A DNA stretch of 64,000 nt from Fasciolopsis buskii (lineage: Eukaryota > Platyhelminthes > Trematoda > Plagiorchiida > Fasciolidae): NCBI GenBank assembly GCA_008360955.1, contig LUCM01002320.1, positions 57,499 to 121,498 on the forward strand, in the 5' to 3' direction. The position numbers and the translations under genes are program-made. The notes beneath the pieces were generated by a model, which was given only the letters and a program-made list of their open reading frames with translations, did no database searches and was not told where the DNA came from. This document shows, in pieces, positions 48,001 to 54,011 of this stretch (position 1 is its first letter; the number at the start of each line of letters is the position of its first letter).

Positions 48001-48645
48001 CTCATAGTTGTTTATCCCTTTAACACCGTGAGTGGTAGACTACCGAGACTTTTCGTCAACATGAATTTGTTTTCGTTTGTTCTATTCACTTGAAGGCTCG
48101 TTTCTTGTATTTCAGACTGGGTTTGCAGATTGTGCATTGCTCGCAGGCGACTCCTGGTTTAGAGCAGGGTGGGGATATGGAAGAACCAACACGTATGCTG
48201 AAACCTATGCAGAAATTTGTTTGTTCTGTTTTCGTTGTTTTAAATCCGTTTTTATATAGGGCTTTTGATAGTGCTGGGTCTGGGTGGAACACGCTACACA
48301 AAGTCTGTTTGCAGCATCCAGATTGTCGTTTAATCATTTCTTTTGGACACTCGATATTTTCCGACCTAGAAATATCTCCCGAGTTTCATTCCCCCAGGAT
48401 TTTGAGTAGTCCAACTCTGCTATTTCTTTCCAAAATTTTGTCACGCTTTTGGTTCTTGCCAGGGATACTTTTGAGCTTCCTGTGACCCACATGTATTGGC
48501 ATCATCGTAGCCGACTACCAGTCTAGCTTTCTGTTACAGAAAATCACTTTTCAAATAAGTGTACTTTTGTTTTTTGCAGACTTCCAAGGAAAATTGTGCG
48601 AGAAGCCAAGTTCAAGGACAAGCTAACGCAGAAACAAATGCTTAG
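20850..48645 (+). CDS. Perilipin-like (PAT family) lipid-droplet protein, five-exon model
   Basis: Five exons with canonical borders and matching phases join to a 933-nt frame (about 310 residues): 20850-21024, 38537-38754, 40051-40368, 40902-41057, 48580-48645. The first two encode a PAT-like N-terminus: VSNYPVVNESCKVAGVAYQW, then an amphipathic stretch ending LALMVKPVTET, then LYKLDIAQKLDSVACHQILD and RFESVCPTLKE. This parallels perilipin/ADRP/TIP47 sequence (P-V/L-V near the start, later Q-K-L-E/D with an A-C-x-x-L/I-D pair). Exons 3-4 are helical and resemble the perilipin C-terminal helical bundle. Perilipins coat cytoplasmic lipid droplets and control access of lipases, which suits a parasite living on host lipid. 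Introns 1 and 4 are packed with retroelements. Further exons in intron 4 cannot be excluded; an alternative acceptor lies at about 48114. The family call is by recall, without a search. Confidence 0.6.
21025..22081 (+). other. Intron 1, first part: no feature recognised
   Basis: The reading frame 21371-21778 contains the Pro/Ser-rich STPNRPQSGKSKP and has no recognisable domain. Nothing else found. Confidence 0.4.
22082..22180 (+). repeat. Dispersed SINE-like repeat, copy 2
   Basis: GTGCCCCATAGCCACCGGGG, CCCACTTCATG and AACCGGCAACCGACCCT match the other copies at 2464, 42440-42625 (minus) and 49775. This is the shortest clear match. Confidence 0.6.
22181..23315. other. Intron 1, second part: nothing recognised
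   Basis: AT-rich sequence without a supportable gene, exon or repeat. Confidence 0.4.
23316..23889 (-). pseudogene. CR1/Jockey-like element, 3' end of ORF2 (broken)
   Basis: Minus-strand translation in shifting frames gives LEFGDAAGSPSTVVEFTKLE, ATRLV-like debris, then SYEDRLQLTG and, near the end, LRNSLPTSTK. This order (LE-G...W-P, K-LE.VQ, GL..LSYEDRL..L.L, W-N-SLP) is the C-terminal hallmark of CR1/Jockey-type ORF2. It belongs with the RT block at 25020-25600 (-). The RTE copy at 24056-24873 separates the two. Confidence 0.65.
24056..24873 (+). mobile_element. RTE-like copy D, 5'-truncated, nested in the CR1-like element
   Basis: Starts inside the family 1 sequence at CTTGGTAGCTGC and runs to the 3' tail GATGATGATTA. 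It carries the shared TGA at 24151-24153, then a continuous C-terminal domain (24160-24600: GRVYCAAMRPVLLYGCETW, LRWLGHVLRM, GWGPKDSSTS) ending in its own stop. GTGGCCT occurs at both borders (about 24051 and 24879) and may be a short target duplication, though one side overlaps the element start. Confidence 0.85.
25020..25600 (-). pseudogene. CR1/Jockey-like element, RT N-terminal part (broken)
   Basis: Minus-strand conceptual translation: SRSGPKVLKEPAQQVALALT, VPQLKGRKKSDASNYH, LTCVAKRLMQS, then RHGLRDALMSNLLVYRHR and LTYVDFIKAVGKI. This follows the order of a CR1/Jockey reverse transcriptase: PKVLKELA, KG..KSD.SNYRP(V/I)SLT, ..LTNLLV, (Y/F)(L/V)DF.KAFD. The catalytic palm aspartate is preserved in YVDF, but frameshifts and stops are frequent. 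The 3' part is at 23316-23889. Confidence 0.65.
25930..26300 (+). pseudogene. Possible Gypsy integrase-side remnant
   Basis: Fragments such as VFRLFGGTACHIVLCLQFTD followed by NGVFSGGQLF, and later TYRRTCPLLDQRS, are reminiscent of a chromovirus-type integrase (LFG.P...V.DNG..F.S..F, then YR.TP). Several frames and stops are needed, and the D-D-E triad cannot be laid out securely. Low confidence. Confidence 0.25.
26818..27245 (+). repeat. Solo family 1 RTE 5' module, second copy
   Basis: Runs from CTTGACGTGGTATGACGG and GCGTGCCTCCATGACCCAAC to TTAGTAGTGATAAGT and matches the first part of the RTE at 44353. Similarity ends near the coding start, much as for the solo copy at 3845-4303. Confidence 0.75.
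27626..28230 (+). pseudogene. RTE-like endonuclease domain remnant
   Basis: 27626-28009 reads VQDPISVFTFRSPDATSSGF, then SMRADCGLLNWIPISSSLYE, FDGSVRVNCSRLRRRLFVVF, and KDEFYRELSRLFRNSHSTDV. This is the exonuclease/endonuclease/phosphatase-fold nuclease of flatworm RTE elements. The usual AGDFNAQVG is replaced by AVDEFST and a stop. The next motif block continues at about 28040-28160 (NGDRLIEVCPDHKLFLAHPN). The nuclease core is therefore damaged at a catalytic motif. It is not identical to family 1 and probably represents a related family. Confidence 0.7.
28458..30273 (+). mobile_element. RTE-like copy C, endonuclease-deleted
   Basis: Contains part of the 5' module (28458-28790) and the ORF start (28748 on). 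A deletion near 29040 joins the first endonuclease codons to the endonuclease-RT linker (KEAKEKELTVASADSLRLFT). RT fingers are at 29104-29766 and palm at 29778-30221 with YADN. It shares the frameshift near 29730-29770 and the deletion after FAPSKC. At 30273 it breaks off abruptly within the TYLG motif and joins RTE family 2 sequence. It lies in intron 1 of the perilipin-like gene. Confidence 0.85.
30274..30727 (+). mobile_element. RTE family 2 fragment, first copy, ending at the gap
   Basis: Degenerate linker and RT start of a second RTE family: NFYRLIRNIDPRGLSVGEVI, KESNNLLPHSQERRLAHWAE, and at 30688 MIVPFYKKDNSFS (compare SLIVPIFKKGN in family 1). The whole interval is a duplicate of 32113-32566. 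Confidence 0.7.
30728..31396. other. Assembly gap (669 N)
   Basis: Run of N. Reading frames called through it are meaningless. The sequence just before it (30052-30727) is repeated at 31891-32566, so gap placement and content are doubtful. Confidence 1.
31397..32112 (+). mobile_element. RTE-like copy F, internal-deletion type, truncated by the gap
   Basis: Starts within the family 1 endonuclease end (SVQNCRSYWTTYVESDHALV). It continues with the linker (TRLAVERLSDSAVRNSYEQK), then passes directly into the late palm (GVEMGGEGKLCDLDYADNVV). The RT fingers and first palm aspartate are missing, exactly as in the copy at 44353-47255. From 31891 on it is identical to copy C. Confidence 0.8.
32113..34260 (+). 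mobile_element. RTE family 2, older copy split by an insertion
   Basis: Linker and RT start at 32113-32640 (IVPFYKKDNSFSCKNRRGIT). About 525 bp of unrelated sequence follows at 32641-33165. The RT resumes at 33170-33660 with PTIFVFLDLKVAFDSVARVI, SGVRHGYPLSSFFLDFITEI, GFADDLLLSEDL and FGMRIALSKCKILLLD. The thumb and C-terminal domain run from 33680 to 34260 (LNVADGLSYLGSCISPGG, SALLYGPDTW, HMPTERLPRC, GLGSRDPPSDGW). It has many stops and frameshifts, so it is older than family 1, yet the palm residues (FLDL and FADD) are still readable. Confidence 0.75.
32641..33165. other. Unidentified insertion within RTE family 2
   Basis: Replaces the RT segment that should hold RRL...AGFRPGRGC. I find no known domain. 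A minus-strand frame (33004-32666) is open but unrecognised. It could be a SINE or an unrelated repeat. Confidence 0.4.
34261..35599. other. Intron 1: nothing recognised
   Basis: No supportable gene or repeat; AT-rich sequence with short frames only. Confidence 0.4.
35600..36900. pseudogene. Heavily decayed RTE-like fragments
   Basis: 35830-35890 reads FFHRLVLSDHRSVAILSNR (endonuclease-end type). 36600-36700 reads ARCSWLETLGYMSREICQW, matching WLETLKDISVSREQW at the C-terminus of family 1. From about 36760 to 36860 the plus strand resembles the reverse complement of the family 1 segment coding VLLYGCETW, so a minus-oriented piece adjoins the plus-oriented one. No part is intact. Confidence 0.45.
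36901..38536. other. End of intron 1: nothing recognised
   Basis: Frames such as 37117-37329 and 38151-38357 are open but carry no domain. An extra perilipin exon here is not needed, because the phases of exons 1 and 2 already match. Confidence 0.4.
38537..38754 (+). CDS. Perilipin-like gene exon 2
   Basis: Acceptor ATGAAG/CATTTCG (no strong pyrimidine tract) and donor GATCCG/GTGAGT at 38755. Two bases complete the split codon of exon 1. Encodes FRYTSAPVYPHLYKLDIAQK and RFESVCPTLKETSTEELLGA, ending CLPEDP (residues 59-131). The QKLDSVACHQILDRFE segment parallels the PAT-domain end of perilipins. Confidence 0.65.
39033..39103. repeat. Short inverted repeat (hairpin) in intron 2
   Basis: CAATGCTGAATGACCAGCAG at the left pairs with CTGCTGGTCAGTCCTCATTG at the right, about 25-bp arms around a 21-bp loop. 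Flanking 39104-39540 is open on both strands in places, with no recognised domain. Confidence 0.6.
40051..40368 (+). CDS. Perilipin-like gene exon 3
   Basis: Acceptor GGAACTAG/GCTGCAG and donor AGAGAA/GTGAGT at 40369; phase 0 at both ends. Encodes 106 residues (132-237), strongly helical: RIRKRAENQLLVLFHTCVER, TLTQVYSVLTFAANTAKTVS, TVRDQTEKLNSQLRE. The spacing resembles the helical-bundle region of perilipins. Confidence 0.65.
40902..41057 (+). CDS. Perilipin-like gene exon 4
   Basis: Acceptor TTTTAAATTTTCAG and donor GACG/GTAAAT at 41058; phase 0 at both ends. Encodes SGKLSWIDLENLIHGLDKVK and a hydrophilic tail ending DQTAATST (residues 238-289). Confidence 0.65.
41271..41430. repeat. MITE-like long hairpin in intron 4
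   Basis: Left arm 41271-41340 and right arm 41361-41430 are near-perfect inverse copies. CACAGCGTTGTTGGTAGATG pairs with CATCTACCAACAACGTTGTG, and GTAGCCTTTCTCAAGGCA with TGCCTTGAGAAAGGCTAC; the loop is about 20 bp. No coding capacity. A foldback or MITE is likely; no clear target duplication was found. Confidence 0.75.
41431..44340. other. Intron 4, first part: no gene recognised apart from a repeat
   Basis: The frames 42945-43334 and 43477-43833 are open. The first follows a fair acceptor (TTCTTGTGCAG at 42942-42952), but its phase does not fit exon 4. No domain is recognised in either. Confidence 0.4.
42440..42625 (-). repeat. Dispersed SINE-like repeat, copy 3
   Basis: On the minus strand: ACACGCCCCACGGCCACTAG, GACCGGCAATCTTGACCCTG, CCACATAAGGTCTC. 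Matches copy 1 (2464-2640) over most of its length. Confidence 0.6.
44341..44352. repeat. Left 12-bp target duplication of RTE copy E
   Basis: GAATAACTGGAG, repeated exactly at 47256-47267. Confidence 0.8.
44353..47255 (+). mobile_element. RTE-like copy E: full-length ends, internal deletion, 12-bp target duplication
   Basis: The only family 1 copy with both ends. The 5' module runs from CTGTCACAACGAGACTATAC to about 44800, with a B-box-like GGGTCGAATCC at 44472-44482 and an A-box-like TGGTGTGACGG at 44380-44390. Endonuclease motifs follow in broken frames (LNFGSLNVRTLMQAG, CCVSETRIQD, DIVVVAGDFNAQVEKL, ESDHALVLMRF), then the linker 45773-46138. A deletion removes the RT fingers and first palm motif, and the sequence resumes at GVEMGGEGKLCDLDYADNVV. 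The C-terminal domain 46539-47084 is open (LRWLGHVLRK appears as PRWLGHVLRK). The 3' tail is GACTATGATGACGAT. Target duplication GAATAACTGGAG. It inserted in intron 4 of the perilipin-like gene, same orientation. It cannot make functional RT. Confidence 0.9.
46147..47084 (+). pseudogene. RT palm-end and C-terminal domain of copy E
   Basis: 46147-46371 encodes the late palm with YADN and SMCFAPSKC, then the shared deletion. 46320-46532 encodes DWTTAAPNLILDGDEITTGD and FTYLGSCAS and stops at the shared TGA (46530-46532). 46539-47084 is a 181-codon open frame from GRVYCAAMRPVLLYGCETW to the natural end LSSHNDRKHVRLYS. Confidence 0.85.
47256..47267. repeat. Right 12-bp target duplication of RTE copy E
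   Basis: GAATAACTGGAG, directly after the GATGACGAT tail. Confidence 0.8.
47268..48579. other. Intron 4, last part; one possible alternative exon
   Basis: A good acceptor (TTTCTTGTATTTCAG ending at about 48114) precedes a frame reading ATPGLEQGGDMEEPTRMLKP. It would need a phase that exon 4 does not supply, so it is left out of the model. It might be a skipped or alternative 3' exon. Confidence 0.35.
48580..48645 (+). CDS. Perilipin-like gene terminal exon 5
   Basis: Acceptor TTGTTTTTTGCAG ending at 48579, phase 0, matching exon 4. Encodes TSKENCARSQVQGQANAETN, then A and the stop TAG at 48643-48645. The hydrophilic Ser/Thr/Gln-rich tail continues the composition of exon 4. Confidence 0.5.
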   Translation, partial: TSKENCARSQVQGQANAETNA

Positions 48646-48978
48646 TATATCGGTGCAGTCCCGAATTACACGTGCCTTTACTTGCACTGATTCCTGCTGA
48701 TTACTTCGCTTTTTGATTTTTCTTGTTGATTTTCTCATCTATTTTGTAATCTGTTCAGAACAACTTTGATTTTGTTTGACTGTTTTCCCTTCATTTTTAT
48801 AACGGAAACCATTCGGAGTATACTATGGAAGCACACGGGCTTTCTTTTTCTACACACTCGTGCCATTCACGAGTTAAAATTAATCCCTTCTCGAATTTAT
48901 CTTTCCATTGTATCTTTGCCACGACATTATCACCGATTTTATGGCCTGCAATTTTTAGCTTTCCTGTCACCTTACTTC

Positions 48979-48984
48979 AATAAA
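48979..48984 (+). terminator. Candidate polyadenylation signal of the perilipin-like gene
   Basis: AATAAA 334 bp after the proposed stop, within ACTTCAATAAAATTTAAC. Position and hexamer fit a 3' UTR of about 350 nt. Confidence 0.45.
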
Positions 48985-50240
48985 ATTTAACACCCGAGAA
49001 CAGTCGTTTTGTTTTCACTTGGGTCATTCACCGATCAATCAAATACATGAATAAACCATACACAGGCTGTAAGGGGCTGCATCACCACGGTGCAACTATT
49101 ATACCAGTCGGTCATAGAAGGCGACTGAGTGGTCACGTGTTTTTTCACACTCCCCTAAAAGGGAGTGTCATGGAGTGTTTTGATATCAGACCGTGGAATA
49201 ATTAATTACAGGTGAATGACCGTTCAGTTCATTTCGAGATGACGATGTTATTATGTTTAGGTGGGACTCTTTAGCATTGATTTAAGCACCTTTCAGTTGT
49301 CAAAATGATGCGGATATTCATGCTGAACTTAAAAACCCAGTGGTTCACGTATACGGTTTGAGGACCGCAACGCAAAGGCGCGAAGTTGGTTATCCCTTCG
49401 TTGATTCAACAAATGACGGGTATCTGGTTATGTTTATGCAGCTAACTGCGCATACCGAATCTGAATACGTTAACAGGGATCCTGATAATGTTAACTGAAC
49501 CACCTATGGTGTATACTTGATATTCTCATCGAACTTGAAGGACGTTATCCTTTGCTCTTCATTCGTATCGACGGCACACTGTGGCTGTGTGACTGTGGTT
49601 CACAAACGTCCGACGAAGCTCCTGCCGATGACCTTTCCATGCGCCACTGCAACTTTTGGTGTAGTTTGAACATGGGCGAGGATAGCGTAAAGTTTGCTGC
49701 TCGCACTTTAATGACAGTATGGTCTAGGCTGAGTTCTCCGGTTTCTCTAAGCGATGAAAAATTGGAGTCCATTGATACTAGACGCATGAGTGTAAGAGGG
49801 GAATGTCCCATAGCCATCAGGGCCCACCAAACGGAGCGGGAGATGATGACAACCGGGTAGTTTGGAGTATCCTCGAACGGCGTAGCGTCCCAGCAAGTCC
49901 GGTGTGGTAACGTGTTGGTCAACAGTGGGACACCATCTGCCACCAAAGTGGTCGGTGGATCTAGGGTTGAAGCCTCTTTTGGGTGGCAGGCATGTTGAAC
50001 GGTTTAGCGTTTACGCTTGTTCGAGCTAACCTCGAGTGTATATATATATATATAGTATATGGTGGTTATATTTTATCGTATTGTAAGGACTTTTGCGTAC
50101 AAATGTCGCATTTCAATCAAAAAACGTGAGGGTAAAAAATAAAAATGTAAAAATATACGCCCACCATGCTGTAAAAATATGGAAAATCTTCGAGGAATAA
50201 TCAGAGCACATTATGACAGCCTGCTCACGAATTGGGCTAA
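48985..50240. other. Intergenic: one dispersed repeat, otherwise nothing recognised
   Basis: Small perfect hairpin CACTCCC...GGGAGTG near 49150-49170. The overlapping frames at 49545-49946 belong to repeat sequence. A TA microsatellite lies at 50037-50055. Confidence 0.4.
49775..49860 (+). repeat. Dispersed SINE-like repeat, copy 4
   Basis: GAATGTCCCATAGCCATCAG and GGGCCCACCAAACGG match the core of copies 1-3. The flanks were not aligned further. Confidence 0.5.
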
Positions 50241-50249
50241 AACACGGTT

Positions 50250-51230
50250 ACGGTTTGTCGGAATGCTCCCTAAATATGGGACACGAAATCCTATGGATAT
50301 TGGTTATAGAGGGCATGAAACGAAAAACGGATCATGTTGAAATATGAGGTCGGCACTGACAGGTCGTTGTGCAAAAGATGCGTGGGATCTGGAAGAATTT
50401 TGTGAGCAAATTTCCCACATGCTGATAAGTGTTGGTCACATAGATTTAAGGACAATTCAGTTAGTGCTATGATAGCCCCCAGGGAAGAATTTTAGTCTTT
50501 TTTAAGTAAATCTGGGAAAATAACGGGAGAACAGCAAAGAAGGATTGGAAGAGCATTGGTATACAAATCGGGAGATGGTGCTTTGTTTCACCTTGTAGTG
50601 TTGAAGTTTCCTGATTTGAAGTGGCATCCGTCGGTGATTCTTTACACAGATAGAAATATGAGAGGTCTACTTCAGATTTTTATCAATTGTAACTCATAGA
50701 TGCTTTACAGAATCAACCCCGGTAAGCGATTTTGAATTGATGAAAAACGTTTCCGACGGGTAGGCTGATCGAGAGCAAGCCGATATACATTCTAAGCATT
50801 TAAATGTGTTGAGATTTAGACCAGCTCGTGCAGAGAAATCATAAACAGAATATAGGTTGTTGGAAAACTTTGAAAATCGTCATTGGTCGAAACGGCCTGA
50901 GAGAGAACAACATCATCAGCATACTTAAACGGGTGACAGGATGAGCTAGTTGATAAGTCGCTGATGTAAATAGAGAAAAGAAACGGTGAAAGAACAGCAC
51001 CCTGAAATACCTGAGTTTTTAATCAACGGTTTTGAAGTCTTCCCGTCCATTCGTGTGCACTGATTTCAGTTCGTAAGGTAATCAGACAGCCATTCTAATA
51101 AAGAACTGGGTCAACCAAATGTTTGCAGCTGTGAAGTAGAAGAGACCGTGGGACCGAATCAAATGCCGACGAATAGTCTAGAAATGCGCAACATCCAGAT
51201 TTCATCGATGCGTTTCAGGACTTACAAATG
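50250..51230 (-). pseudogene. CR1-like non-LTR reverse transcriptase (minus strand)
   Basis: Minus-strand conceptual translation: CCAFLDYSSAFDSVPRSLLL (palm motif A), VFQGAVLSPFLFSIYISDLS (motif B), FKYADDVVLSQAVS (motif C, YADD intact), and near the end PVIFPDLLKKTKILPWGL (the C-terminal element of this group). Motif order and spacing fit a CR1/Perere-like ORF2. Stops and frame changes are scattered, and the 5' part is missing. It is distinct from the CR1/Jockey-like element at 23-25.6 kb. Confidence 0.65.
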
Positions 51231-51307
51231 TGGTGAATGAGCGAGGTGACAGCGCCTAAAGTGGGCCAGTTAGATTTATAGGCAAACTAAAATGGTCGTC
51301 AGGAGGA

Positions 51308-51326
51308 TATATATATATATATATAT
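51308..51326. repeat. AT dinucleotide microsatellite
   Basis: About nine AT units just before the Penelope-like fragment. Confidence 0.9.
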
Positions 51327-51379
51327 CTTTTCACTAAGATCCGATTTGTAGCGTCATGAGTGTGCGTGGAAGCTACTCG

Positions 51380-52200
51380 TTGAAGAGTCCACAGAAAAAG
51401 CGCAAATGCGATTTGCTGATAATTCTGTGTCAGTCGAGCACTGGAGAATGAAGACCGAAGACGCAAACATCGCACTGTTCTACGGGCTACCAAAAATCCA
51501 CAAAGAAATGCTCCTGAGACCAATAATCGTACTGCCGGGAACACCAGCATACAATCTGATCAAAAGCGTATGGAAGCCACTGAAACTTCTCGTCACAAGA
51601 CATGAACATTCAACCAACCGTACCTTGCAATTGCTGGGAAAGCTTTAGGGAACAAACATTGAAGAGGATGAAGTCAAGGCCATTGATGTCATGTATCTCG
51701 TCACATCAGTATCCTTAGATTTGTCAAGGTAGTCACTGCTGGGACTTTTAGAACATCAGTGGATCAAATAACTGAAGTCGAGCGGCGGGTGCGAATTAGT
51801 AGAATTGTGGTTGCAAACATACTTCACGTTCGAGGAAACCCCAGTAGACTCACTCATATCTGGCCTTGGTGTTGAGGTAGTGATGCAAAAACTGGAGAAA
51901 ACCGTCCTGGCGGACATCAAACCAAAACTGTGGTTGCGCTGTGTTGTCGTTCGTAATCATTAAACAATCTGATCTACAGCGAGTCTCCACCGTCGTCAAT
52001 GGATTTCCCGCGGAAGTCAAGTTCACTATGGAGGCAGAACATGACAATGGTTTACCGTTTCTAGACTTGCCCGTCACAGGAACAGATGCATTCACATCGG
52101 GAACATCCGTAATCCACAAAGACACATACAGTATAAAGAGAGGCTTGAAAATGTTGAGCGAAGCACTAACCATCCTAAAGATAGGAAGGCAGAACGTAGC
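51380..52200 (+). pseudogene. Penelope-like element reverse transcriptase fragment
   Basis: 51406-51648 contains LFYGLPKIHKEMLLRPIIVL and GTPAYNLIKSVWKPL, the RT2-RT3 signature of Penelope-like elements (YGLPKIHK..LRPI...GSP.YN..K). After frame breaks, 51941-52264 contains EVKFTMEAEHDNGLPFLDLP and VTGTDAF, matching their later IKFT.E.E.N..LPFLD motif. The catalytic YADD region between them is disrupted, and no GIY-YIG endonuclease is visible. It may have lost it or belong to an EN-minus group. Confidence 0.75.
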
Positions 52201-52264
52201 AAAATTGCCCCAGTTGGCTGGATCGTATTGCCAAAAGGTGTATTTGGGGTTTGGGCAGTTGTGA

Positions 52265-53775
52265 CTGGTGAAGCTGTTGGATGATGTGATAACACTGATC
52301 CAATGTATTAAGAGGGAGGGAAGTAGAAATCTGAGTGAAGGGAGTGAGCGGAAGTGAACGTAGACTTGAGGTTGTGAAAAAGACCATCAGATAGATCCGA
52401 TGCACATGCAGTGAAGTCAGTTAATTGTGATAATTGATCACAAGAAACTGTTCGCCTTCGTGCCCCCTATAAGCGAAATATCGGAAGAGCCTACTAGCTG
52501 ACCCAGATTGCAAAGACTAAGATATTTCGTGATAGAGACTATGGCATATAAGTGCCAATGGCTGAGGGTAAAACTTCCCAAAAGGTAGGAATGTCCTCTG
52601 TCTGTTTGCGATTAACAAAGCAGATACATTGATTGAAGGATGGTGAACAGTGAGCAAGCATATCAGTTGAAATTCACGATTGGAAATGTCAAGATGTAGT
52701 GTGCGACAAGCGGCAGATGATTAGTCGACACAAGTACGAACATTTGCCATGACAACAAAAGAGAAATGAAAAATTGTTGCTGTGGCGCTAGAACCAGTGG
52801 TATCAAATAATGGAAAGAGTGTGGTTCCAAACAAAGATGACGCAAGAAGGGACAGAAAAGGTTGGTGAGCAGAACCAGCGTTGCCACTCCATTCGTGAAG
52901 GATGGCAGGATTGAGCAGTTCCCAATAGGGTCGTGAGCGCGTAGAGACTGCGATGACGAGAAGGTGCATCATCAGCAATATTGTGACTCATGCGACATGA
53001 GAATAATGAAAACGGTGATCACGAAACCTAGAGCAAAAAGCTACAATATACCCGGTAGAACGTGCATGGTACTAAATAGGAAGATAGATGAATTCACCCG
53101 AATGAATGCACAAAACTGATTATTGGCAGGAATCCTGTTTGGCATGTTCGCCTCTGTTTTAAAGATCAGAAAAATTTTAACATCCTTCTGGCAATTAGCG
53201 AATCTTCAAAGGCCATTAGGTAAAACGTCCTGCTGATATGCGCTGGGAGCGTCAAGTTGGTTATGGGATGGTCAGGTTGGTTTATTCACTGAGAGACCGA
53301 ATAATAAATCGACGCGACGGAAAGGTGCCAAGTTTCCTGGTTGAATTATTGTCTCTGAAAAGCGGTAGATTTCTATCGAGTATGGTTCCAGTTTACGTGC
53401 TAGACTTAGTTGCGTTCAGATTATCTTAAGCGTATTCGATCTGAGGTTGCTAGCCAGTTTGAATCGTAGGTGAGTTCGGAGCGAAAATAACTGTGTGCTG
53501 TGATTAGCTGAGGTAGATGATGAACTAGTTTCGACCGTAAAGTTGTGGTAACTGGCGAAGAGGTGTGGACGGTGGGTGAAACAAATGAAGAAACATTTTG
53601 ATGAGGCGTAAATAGCAGGCAACGATTCGCTTTTGTTCAGCTCGTTATCCTGCCTGGCCCGTTAAAACCATGTCAGTTCCACCCCCACTGAGACAGGCCA
53701 AATAGATTAAGGGGTATGCCCCTACCACTTTATTCTTGCATGGAGAATCCGGTAAAATAAGCTACGGTTTTCCAG
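52265..53775. other. Intergenic: nothing recognised
   Basis: Only short frames on both strands, no motif. Confidence 0.4.
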
Positions 53776-54011
53776 TTGTATGACCAGATGAGCACAACAA
53801 AGTATAAGGCGGTAGCAAAATTTTATGGGTTTGTGGCTTACTTTGTAAGCACGTTGCCTCTAGGTTGCCTTGGTCAAAATCGTAGCCCACATCTTTTTGA
53901 AGCCTTACTATCAAGGAAACAGGACGAACCGATTCCCCCGCCTCCAACTCGAGGTCAGTGGCTGATTGTTCAAACCATTTGTTCTTTGGATGAGTCTATA
54001 TATTTGGAATG
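53776..54011 (+). CDS. Exon of unknown gene, possibly TDP1-like
   Basis: A clean exon: acceptor ACGGTTTTCCAG, phase 0 start, 236 nt open, donor GGAATG/GTGAGT. It encodes LYDQMSTTKYKAVAKFYGFV, AYFVSTLPLGCLGQNRSPHL, FEALLSRKQDEP, a PPPP run, and TRGQWLIVQTICSLDESIYL. The pattern F..V..FVSTLP...LG...HL...L, proline linker, GQW.IVQ..CSL...YLEW loosely recalls the part of tyrosyl-DNA phosphodiesterase 1 with the IASVPG and Q-F-S-S-x-G-S-L motifs. TDP1 cleaves 3'-phosphotyrosyl bonds in DNA repair. The catalytic HKD motifs are not on this exon, and no neighbouring exon was found. The exon itself is more certain than its identity. Confidence 0.45.
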
